A stretch of DNA of 8,408 nt, taken from contig NVSY01000020.1 in NCBI GenBank assembly GCA_002401385.1, positions 29,634 through 38,041 on the forward strand, written 5' to 3'. Under the pieces are notes generated by a model that had not been told where the DNA came from, searched no databases, and saw nothing but the letters and a program-made list of their open reading frames with translations. Below, one piece after another: positions 1 through 7,300 of the stretch; position 1 is the first letter of the stretch, and every line of letters begins with the position of its first letter. The DNA is from Flavobacteriaceae bacterium. GTDB lineage: Bacteria > Bacteroidota > Bacteroidia > Flavobacteriales > Flavobacteriaceae. Made by a program: the position numbers and the translations under genes.

Positions 1-139
1 AAGGGAGTTGCTGTAAATACAAACCTTTATCCAACCCTATTTCTGATAAAACACCAAGGATTACAACAAAAACAAACAGCATCGTTGTAAAAACAGGTAG
101 TAATACCAAATGCTTCAAGTAAACATATATCATTTGCAT
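1..139 (-). CDS. Possible partial membrane protein, N-terminus only (divergent, runs off window)
   Basis: On the minus strand a frame is open from an ATG at 139 to the window edge and gives 46 residues beginning MQMIYVYLKHLVLLPVF. It contains one long hydrophobic stretch (about residues 11-31) followed by a polar segment with SEIGLDKG, as expected for the first transmembrane helix of an inner-membrane protein. A second ATG lies at 133, and the frame stays open upstream to another ATG at 217, which would overlap the regulator start at 209. I do not recognise the family. Caution: T-rich antisense DNA in AT-rich genomes readily encodes F/L/I/V-rich peptides, so this may be chance. If real, it is transcribed divergently from the regulator and both promoters lie in roughly 140-208, where I saw no clear Bacteroidota promoter consensus. 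Confidence 0.33.
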   Translation of the reverse strand, partial: MQMIYVYLKHLVLLPVFTTMLFVFVVILGVLSEIGLDKGLYLQQLP

Positions 140-208
140 AATAACTGCCAATAAGACTTTAATAAACGCATTTTCTTTTAATAAATAGTAATCAAGTAAA
201 AACAGTAG

Positions 209-2566
209 ATGTACCATTATATTTTTTATATTTGTTTACCTAGACATCCATTTAAAATATTGAATAAACTAATTTCATATTATCTGATACCGAGTTTTAT
301 TGTTCTATTTGTTCATATGGGTTTTGCACAAAATTATAATTCCTTGTCTCAGGAGCAACAATTAGAACTCCGCCTTCGAAGTCATCTGTATTTACAACCC
401 AAAAACATTCAAAAGAGCACTTTAAAAAATATTTTATCTGCTAATGTCCCAATTGCAATTGAATACGAGACAAAGAAAGATTGGAGTTTTATTCAGAAAA
501 TATCAAAACATTGTACGAATTTGGTCATCATTAGTAAAAAAAACAGTGATAGCCTTTATGTACTAGACCCATCGTTTATCTATATACACCCGAAACAGAT
601 CCAGAATATCAACTTAGACAGTACCTATGCAGTTGCTTCTAAAAAAAATCACTTTCACAGTGTAAAACCTTTTGGGGCTATAAGCTATAAAAAGAATAGT
701 TCTGTTAGCGATAGCTTACTCTATAGCATTTGGAATAACTCTGGGAAATTACCAAATTTTATTAGTGCAGATAGTAGTACCTTAAAAAAAACGGTTCATT
801 TTGTAAAGTTATTCAATAGCACCGAAAAAATATTTGGAGTTGTTAAAACCAAACAACATTTATTGGAAAATGTCGCTTTTAAAAATTTTGAGCATCGCAA
901 AGCGAATGGTCTTTTCAGTTTCCCTAGAAAAACAACTGAAAATCAATCTATTGGTTTAATCCCCTATAAAGCTGGTTACTATTTTTCTCCAGATATTATT
1001 TTTACTACTGACGAAAACAGTAACAATCAAAAGGAATTTAATGCCTTTCCCCTATCGCCAACTTTTGGTTTAACAGACCATTTTGAGTATGACAAAACCT
1101 TGAACAATAGCGTCCGAAACATGGGAGACGAAATAGTTTTAAACAACATAAAAATTGTTCCAGACAGCGCACATAAATCGGTTGGATATTTTAATAAACG
1201 TGCGTATATAGATACCGGTATTTCAAGTAGAACAGCTTTAAAATCAAGTTTTACCATTACGGCTTGGATCAAACCAACCCAACGGGGAAATGCAAATAGT
1301 ATACTTGGAAAAGGGGATAATTTTGTATTAAAAATTACCAATGGTTATTTAACATTTACCATGGCAGGAATTAAAGATTATATCTCAAGATCGTCTGAAA
1401 TCACCTTAAATGAATGGACCCATATTGCCTTGGTACACTCTGAAATAAATAACGATCTTCAATTTTATATCAACGGACAGCAAACAGATCGGGTAGATTT
1501 AATTGCTAATTATGAAACCACTAACTACAACCTACTCATAGGGAGTAATTTATGGGAAGAATTTTTTATTGGATATATGGGGCCTATTAAAATATGGGAA
1601 CGTGAATTGAATAAGAATGAAATTAAAAATCAGTTTAAAAACAAATCTCCTAAAAAATCCTTTTTTAACCAAGCCAGCTTAGCTATCGGCTTTATTGTGC
1701 TTTGTATAGGTCTGTTTTATTTTTTTAAGACACGATTATCGAATAAAACTAAAAGACAGCAAAAAAAACAAGGACTTAATGATTCCACTACTTTGAAACC
1801 TCTCTTAGAAAATAATTTTAAGGAAAAAATATTTTGTTTTGGAAGCTTGCAGATTATAAACTCGAAAGACATTGATATTGCTCCTAATTTATCGCCAAAA
1901 TTAAAGCAATTATTTCTCGTCATTTTTTTACATAGTCTCGGAGAAAAAAATGGGATCAGCACTAAAAAATTAACAAGTCTGCTTTGGCCCGGGATGAGCG
2001 CACAAAGTGCAAAAAATACACGAGGTACAAACATACAAAACCTGAGATCAGTACTCTCTTCATGCACTGAAATATCCGTAGATTTTAAACATAAACTTTG
2101 GAGTATCAATATGAGTGAAAATTGTTATTGCGATTACCTCCTGGCCAATAATTTATTCAAACAAATTACAGAGAACAATTACAACGTTTCACTACTTAAT
2201 ACAAAACTTCCTATACTCGTAACAATTCTGAACCAAGGAAGGCTGTTAAACAGCAGCAATGCATCGTGGTTGGATCCGTATATTGAAAAATTTAGCCATA
2301 ACCTCATAGAACAATGTTTTAACTATATCGAAAATTTAGCCATAAAAGAAAACGGTAAACTTATTTTAAGTATTATCGATGTCATTTATCTTTATGATGA
2401 TTTAAACGAAAATGCCCTGCGCATAAAAATGCAAATATTTATACAACAAGGTAAATTAAGTTTTGCTAAAACCACCTACGATAATTTTGTAAAACTCTAT
2501 CAAAAACTTTACAAAGAAACGTATACTACTTCATTCGAAGACATCATTTCAGAATACCAACTCTAG
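209..2566 (+). CDS. Membrane-spanning LamG-SARP-type transcriptional regulator (one-component sensor)
   Basis: The 785-residue protein reads as a transmembrane one-component regulator. A hydrophobic segment (about 21-40) ending MGFAQ looks like a signal peptide with cleavage near residue 41. Residues about 42-310 are a periplasmic region I cannot assign. Residues about 313-470 resemble a LamG/concanavalin A-like domain (FTITAWIKP, NEWTHIALVH, LQFYINGQ, IGYMGPIKIWEREL). One transmembrane helix lies at about 488-507, followed by a basic stop-transfer stretch (KTRLSNKTKRQQKK). Residues about 541-643 match the winged helix of SARP/AfsR-type activators (CFGSLQI, SPKLKQLFLVIFL, STKKLTSLLWPG, NTRGTNIQNLRSVL), and about 686-782 resemble the BTAD helical domain (ALRIKMQIFIQQGKLSFAKTTYDNF). 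The start is the only ATG before the signal segment; a TTG at 260 would give a shorter, more typical signal peptide. No Shine-Dalgarno is visible. Its position before the enzyme cluster suggests it is the local activator; the ligand is unknown. Confidence 0.85.
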   Translation: MYHYIFYICLPRHPFKILNKLISYYLIPSFIVLFVHMGFAQNYNSLSQEQQLELRLRSHLYLQPKNIQKSTLKNILSANVPIAIEYETKKDWSFIQKISKHCTNLVIISKKNSDSLYVLDPSFIYIHPKQIQNINLDSTYAVASKKNHFHSVKPFGAISYKKNSSVSDSLLYSIWNNSGKLPNFISADSSTLKKTVHFVKLFNSTEKIFGVVKTKQHLLENVAFKNFEHRKANGLFSFPRKTTENQSIGLIPYKAGYYFSPDIIFTTDENSNNQKEFNAFPLSPTFGLTDHFEYDKTLNNSVRNMGDEIVLNNIKIVPDSAHKSVGYFNKRAYIDTGISSRTALKSSFTITAWIKPTQRGNANSILGKGDNFVLKITNGYLTFTMAGIKDYISRSSEITLNEWTHIALVHSEINNDLQFYINGQQTDRVDLIANYETTNYNLLIGSNLWEEFFIGYMGPIKIWERELNKNEIKNQFKNKSPKKSFFNQASLAIGFIVLCIGLFYFFKTRLSNKTKRQQKKQGLNDSTTLKPLLENNFKEKIFCFGSLQIINSKDIDIAPNLSPKLKQLFLVIFLHSLGEKNGISTKKLTSLLWPGMSAQSAKNTRGTNIQNLRSVLSSCTEISVDFKHKLWSINMSENCYCDYLLANNLFKQITENNYNVSLLNTKLPILVTILNQGRLLNSSNASWLDPYIEKFSHNLIEQCFNYIENLAIKENGKLILSIIDVIYLYDDLNENALRIKMQIFIQQGKLSFAKTTYDNFVKLYQKLYKETYTTSFEDIISEYQL

Positions 2567-2700
2567 TCCGATTATCAAGATGCTCCTATAACATTTCCAA
2601 ATGATCGCAGTAAATAGTTTCTATTTCGTTATTAAAAAACAGATCGACAGCTATGGATACCTTTTTAATTTTCGCCAAGGCCTAACAAAAAATATTTCTA

Positions 2701-2722
2701 TTTCTAAACAGTCATTTAGAAA
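2701..2722. repeat. Perfect inverted repeat TTTCTAAA-N6-TTTAGAAA
   Basis: The arms are 2701-2708 and 2715-2722, perfect 8-base inverted copies around a CAGTCA spacer. The same two arms recur at 2887-2918, which argues for a protein-binding dyad rather than an RNA hairpin. No T-run follows, so it is not an intrinsic terminator. The function is inferred only. Confidence 0.5.
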
Positions 2723-2886
2723 AACAGTTGGTATTACAATTAATATCCAACATGATTTTTTTCACAAAACAAATAGCATTTTTTACACTTAATTAAATTC
2801 ACCAATAATTGTATAACTCGCTGAATCCTGGATTTGTAAAAAACGTAAATAGTTGCCTTAAAAATTCATCCTATGGATTCAAGCAC

Positions 2887-2918
2887 TTTCTAAATACAAA
2901 CACATCTCTTTTTAGAAA
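2887..2918. repeat. Second inverted repeat with identical arms, TTTCTAAA-N16-TTTAGAAA
   Basis: The arms are 2887-2894 and 2911-2918, base for base the same as in the dyad at 2701-2722. The spacer is 16 instead of 6, so the arm-to-arm distance grows from 14 to 24 bases, close to one helical turn, which keeps the half-sites on the same DNA face. It lies 107-138 bases before the oxidoreductase start. It could be an upstream operator or activator site; that is inference. Confidence 0.45.
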
Positions 2919-2928
2919 AAAACATCCA

Positions 2929-2949
2929 TTTTTAAAAATATTTTTTTTT
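2929..2949. other. A/T tract upstream of the direct repeats
   Basis: Five T, five A, then TA and a run of nine T. Such a tract is expected to be curved or easily melted and could act as an UP-like element for the promoter of the enzyme cluster. In a genome this AT-rich it may equally be background. Confidence 0.3.
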
Positions 2950-2950
2950 A

Positions 2951-2981
2951 TTACCCCATCTGTTACCCCTATTTTTACACA
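2951..2981 (+). promoter_or_regulatory. Three direct heptamer repeats at 12-base period, candidate activator site
   Basis: TTACCCC at 2951-2957 and TTACCCC at 2963-2969 are exact copies, and TTACACA at 2975-2981 matches five of seven positions; the starts are exactly 12 bases apart. The C4 runs stand out in otherwise C-poor DNA. SARP-family activators are known to bind tandem heptamer direct repeats, usually at an 11-base period near the -35 region, and the regulator encoded just upstream has a SARP-like DNA-binding domain. The repeats end 43 bases before the ATG at 3025, a plausible place for an activator site. The link to the regulator is inference. Confidence 0.45.
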
Positions 2982-3024
2982 AGCTCTCTTTCTTTTGTTA
3001 TCTATATATTAAACCTTTATAATT

Positions 3025-4293
3025 ATGGATACTAAAAAAAATAGCAGAAGAGATTTTGTTAAAAAGACCTTGGCTATATCAGCAGGCATTACCATAATCC
3101 CAAGACATGTAATGGGAGGAAACGGATTTTTAGCCCCTAGTGATCAATTGACAAAAGCCGTGATAGGTGTTGGTGGTATGGGCCAAGGACATTTAGGATA
3201 TGAAGGCACAAGACTGTTAGCTATATGTGATGCCGACGGCAATCATTTGGCAAAAACACTTCAAAAAACGGGGAATAGTGTTCAAGGGTATCGTGATTTT
3301 AGAGAAGTACTTGCAAGACCAGATATCGATATTATTCACATTGCTACCCCTCCGCATTGGCATGGAATTATGTCGGTTATGGCGGCCGAAGCAGGTAAAG
3401 ATGTATGGTGTGAAAAACCAATGACAAGAACAATTGGTGAAGGAAAACGCGTTGTAGAAGCCATGAAACAACATGGTAAAATGTTCCGTTTAAATACATG
3501 GTTCCGTTTTAAAGATAATTTTTACGGCATGGGAACCCCTGTAAAAAAATTAAAAAAAGTAGTAGATAGTGGTGTTTTAGGTTGGCCTTTAAAAGTAACC
3601 ATTAGTGGTGTTACAGGTTTTAATTGGAAATTTTATTGGGTAGGAAAAGAAAACCTTGCCCCTCAGGTAGCTCCAGACCAATTAGACTATAACATGTGGC
3701 TAGGCCCAGCACCTGAAAAACCATACCATCCACATCGTGTGCATTCTACCTTTAGAGGATATTGGGATTATGACGGAGGAGGCCTCGGCGACATGGGACA
3801 ACATTATATAGATCCTGTTCAATATTTTTTAGGAAAGGATAACACCAGTCCAATAAAAGTAGAGGTAGATGCCCCTCAACAACATTATGATGCCATCGGA
3901 ACCTGGAGGAAAATTACTTTTACCTATGCCGATGGTTGCCAAATTATTTTAGACGGCGAAAACTTAGATAAGAATGCCGCTTATATTGAAGGTCCAAATG
4001 GTAAAATATTTAACGGTTTTAAATCTACTATACCAAATATTGAAGGCTTAATCAATAGCCTACCAGACCCAGACGAACAAATAAGCAGTTTTAGTGAATC
4101 TGTAAAAACACGTCAAAAGTTTGCTTTAAATGAAGAAAATGGACATCGATCTGCAACCATCGTAAACATGGGTATAATAGCCCTTAGACTCGGAAGATCG
4201 TTACACTTTGATCCCGTAAAGCAAGAATTTATAAACGACGACGCTGCTAACCGACTTATAAACCAACCAACGCGTAACTCTTGGGCATACTAA
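3025..4293 (+). CDS. Tat-exported Gfo/Idh/MocA family oxidoreductase
   Basis: A 422-residue NAD(P)-dependent sugar oxidoreductase. The N-terminus carries a twin-arginine signal (SRRDFVKKT at 7-15, then a hydrophobic stretch to about 25), so it should be exported folded with its cofactor bound. The Rossmann fold starts at about 44 with GVGGMG (48-53) and DAD at 69-71; the family EKP motif is at 130-132, Lys131 being the usual active-site lysine. The C-terminal domain has GGGLGDMGQHYID (251-263), where His260 fits the usual catalytic histidine. Length is normal for the family. The ATG at 3025 gives a complete Tat leader; no Shine-Dalgarno is seen, as is common in Bacteroidota. It is followed after 20 bases by the HEAT-DUF1080 gene, so the two are probably co-transcribed. 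The likely role is oxidising or reducing a keto-sugar in the periplasm; the substrate is not known. Confidence 0.92.
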   Translation: MDTKKNSRRDFVKKTLAISAGITIIPRHVMGGNGFLAPSDQLTKAVIGVGGMGQGHLGYEGTRLLAICDADGNHLAKTLQKTGNSVQGYRDFREVLARPDIDIIHIATPPHWHGIMSVMAAEAGKDVWCEKPMTRTIGEGKRVVEAMKQHGKMFRLNTWFRFKDNFYGMGTPVKKLKKVVDSGVLGWPLKVTISGVTGFNWKFYWVGKENLAPQVAPDQLDYNMWLGPAPEKPYHPHRVHSTFRGYWDYDGGGLGDMGQHYIDPVQYFLGKDNTSPIKVEVDAPQQHYDAIGTWRKITFTYADGCQIILDGENLDKNAAYIEGPNGKIFNGFKSTIPNIEGLINSLPDPDEQISSFSESVKTRQKFALNEENGHRSATIVNMGIIALRLGRSLHFDPVKQEFINDDAANRLINQPTRNSWAY

Positions 4294-4313
4294 TCACACT
4301 AAGACATTTTAAA

Positions 4314-7300
4314 ATGAAAAAAACAATTAAGTTTCTCAGTATATTTTTAATACTTATCGGTTCCATAGCACCTATAAATGCTCAAATTAACCGAACACTC
4401 GATACTAAAGTTGCCGATATTCTAGCACAACTACCCACGAAAGATTTGACCCATTCAAATACTTTAATGCAGCAGTTATATGACTTAGGAAACCCTGGTA
4501 TACTCAAAATTTGCGATATGCTAGTACCCCTGGGAACAGGTGACGATACACAGGCCCGATATGCTATTAACAGCATTTCCGTATACAGTACAAGTAAAAA
4601 AATGACTAATGGTGCTACTATTGTAGAGAATGCCTTGTTAAGAGCATTAGAAAACAGTAAAAACACCGAAATAAAAACCTTCCTAATACAACGATTAGGA
4701 CATTGTGCTAGCGATGCTAGTATTCCTGCACTCAGCAAATACCTTTCTAATAACGCTTTGTACAGCCCCTGTTTAACAGTGCTTACAAGTATAAACAGTG
4801 CTAAGGCCTCAGAGGCGATATTTAAGAGCAGTAAAAAAAGAAAAGGACAACTACAAATTGCTCATATCGAAGCTTTAGGAGAATTAAAATACCAACCCTC
4901 AGCAATCTTTATCGAAGGTCTTGCCAATACTAACAACAAGACATTAGAACAAAAAGTCCTCAAAACACTTGCTAAATTAGCTACTGACAAGTCCTACTAT
5001 ATTATAGAAACAGCAGTAATAAAAGCACAATATAAACTGGACAAATCAGAGGCAATCCTCTCTTTTATTGATTTTGGTAAAAACACAACGAACAAAAAAC
5101 TCAGTAAAAAAGTAGTAAAAAAATTATTACAACATTGTACTGCTAATGAACAATTACATTTTAGAACTGCAGCATTACAAATGTTAAATTCAAACAGCAA
5201 TAAGGAGCTGACAACTACTTTTATACAAGAATTTAAGAACCGCAATAATACCTACCGTGGCACTGTATTAGATATTGCTAAAGAAAATTTAAACACTAAA
5301 AATTTAAGCAAATGGATAAAAGCATATAAGACAAGCCCTCAAGATGCACAAATACAAATTGTTAGAATGCTTGGACATATACAAGAGACTGTTGTATTAA
5401 AAAAATGTATACTTCCTGCAACACAATCTAAGCACGACAAAGTAATGATTGCGGGAATTAAAGCACTTGCCTATCAACCTAAAATAGCCGCACTCCCACT
5501 ACTTTTAAAACTTTTAAACAAGACCTCAGACAACAATAAGTTACAGGCAATACAATCAAGCTTGTTAAAAACAGTTGACTCAGACGATGTACAGCAAATG
5601 GCAAAACAGCTTTCTAATAGCAATACCAAAGGAAAAATTGTTTTAATAAATGTATTGGCAGCACGCAATGCAAGTGGTGAATTTAAAACAATTACTGGGT
5701 TATTAAACTCGGACAACCCAATGCTAAAAGAGGCAATATACAAAGCCCTTCCTTCAATATCAGGATTAGATAATTTATCACAACTTTTAACAATATTAGC
5801 AGCCAGTAACAATCCTAAAAACATAGCTAATATTCAAAAAGCAATTGTTACAGTCCTCGACAAGTCAACAAGTGATACCCATGTTAAGCAAATTCTTAGT
5901 GCCTATACTTCCATTGCAAAAAAAGAAAAATTACTCCCTATTCTTCCTGTATTAAGCAATGACCACGCCTTACAACTCGTATTAAAATCGTTAGAATCTG
6001 ATAATACAAAAGAACAGTTACAGGCTTTAAACACCTTAAATTTATGGCGTAATAACGATGCACTACCCAATTTATTCAAGGTGATAAGCAGGTCAAAAAA
6101 GCTATCGTTGAGAGCTAAATCCTTTGAATATTACTTATCGCAAGTAAAAAAATCGAAGCTCCCCAACGATCAAAAATTACTACTTATTAAAAAGTTAATG
6201 CCCTTTCATAATAGCATTGATGAACAAAAAGAGATTATTAAAACAGCAAGTAGTATCAAATCATTTTTATCACTCATTTTTGTATCTAAATACCTCCACC
6301 TGACCGAACTTAAAACTACAGCCTCTAATGCAGCCATACGCATAGCATTACCGAGCCCTGGTAAGAAAGATGGATTAAGTGGGCATTTGGTTCGAGAAAT
6401 TGTATTGCAGGGCATCAAGAATTTAACGGGACCAGATAGCCAATACATAAAAATAGATGTCAAAGAATTTTTAGACAAGATGTCGACAGAAAAGGGTTTT
6501 GTTGCAATTTTTAATGGCAAAAACCTCGATGGATGGAAAGGACTTGTTAAAAATCCTATCGCCAGAGGAAAAATGACTTTGGCTACGTTGCTAAAAGAAC
6601 AGCAAAAAGCCAATAAACAAATGCTAAGAGACTGGTTTGTAAAAGATGGAATTATTGGATTTAAGGGCGAAGGATATAATAATATTTGCACCATTAAAGA
6701 CTATGGCGACTTTGAAATGTTGGTTGATTGGAAAATTACGCATGGTGGTGATAGTGGAATTTATTTAAGAGGAACACCACAAATTCAAATTTGGGATATC
6801 GCTCGTACCAATGTTGGTGCTCAAGTAGGAAGTGGTGGACTATACAATAACCAAACAAACAAAAGTATTCCACTGGTTGTAGCCGACAATCCCATAAATG
6901 ACTGGAATACTTTCCGCATTAAAATGGTCGGAGAACGTGTCACAGTACATTTAAATGGAGTTTTAGTCACAGACAATGTAGCACTTGAAAATTACTGGGA
7001 CCGAAAATTACCAATATTTACTAAGGATGCCATCGAATTGCAAGCCCATGGCGAAGATTTAGGATTTAGAAATGTATTTGTGAGAGAAATAAGTACTAGC
7101 AATGTACTGTTGAGTGAAACAGAGAAAAATGCTGGCTTTAAATCTCTTTTTAACGGAAATGATTTGGACCATTGGATAGGTAATAAAAAAGATTATGTCG
7201 TAGAAAACAACACCATTTTGGTGCAACCAAAGCAGGGAGGCCATGGTAATTTATATACGGCCAATGAATATTCGAATTTTAATTTCCGATTCGAATTCAA

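Larger units (their letters stand above)
2567..3024. other. Intergenic regulatory region upstream of the enzyme cluster
   Basis: This 458-base gap is strongly AT-rich and holds no gene I can support. Two short frames are open (2601-2792 and 2809-3012, the latter only from a TTG), but neither has a ribosome binding site or a recognisable domain, and both are full of the repeats described separately. The gap contains two inverted repeats with the same arms, an A/T tract and a three-unit direct repeat close to the oxidoreductase start. No terminator hairpin follows the regulator stop at 2566, so read-through from the regulator cannot be excluded. I did not find a clean Bacteroidota promoter (TTG about 20 bases before TAnnTTTG). 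Confidence 0.7.

Noticed and set aside
2601..2792. 63-residue plus-strand open frame after the regulator
   Set aside because: No ribosome binding site, no recognisable domain or hydrophobic pattern, and it contains an inverted repeat that looks regulatory. Probably chance.
2735..2813. Inverted repeat TACAATTA ... TAATTGTA
   Set aside because: AT-only apart from one base per arm and separated by 63 bases; expected by chance in this composition.
2822..2881. Inverted repeat TGAATCC ... GGATTCA
   Set aside because: Seven-base arms separated by 46 bases; too short and too distant to claim without conservation.
2970..2977. TATTTTTA as a Bacteroidota -7 element (TAnnTTTG)
   Set aside because: The last base does not fit and no TTG lies at the right distance upstream; it also overlaps the direct repeats.
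2809..3012. 67-residue plus-strand open frame before the oxidoreductase
   Set aside because: It needs a TTG start, is F/K/N-rich as expected from AT-rich non-coding DNA, and overlaps the repeats and the likely promoter.
3025..4293. GH109-type NAD-dependent glycosidase identity for the Gfo/Idh/MocA protein
   Set aside because: GH109 enzymes also belong to this fold and can carry Tat signals, but I do not see the THGLGP-like motif I associate with them; the HYIDPVQY segment points to another subgroup. A family search would settle it.
4281..4313. Upstream TTG start for the HEAT-DUF1080 gene
   Set aside because: It adds 11 residues in front of a perfect signal peptide and overlaps the end of the preceding gene; the ATG at 4314 fits far better.
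6206..6694. 162-residue minus-strand open frame, and similar antisense frames elsewhere
   Set aside because: Antisense shadows of strongly supported plus-strand genes, with no domains or plausible starts of their own.
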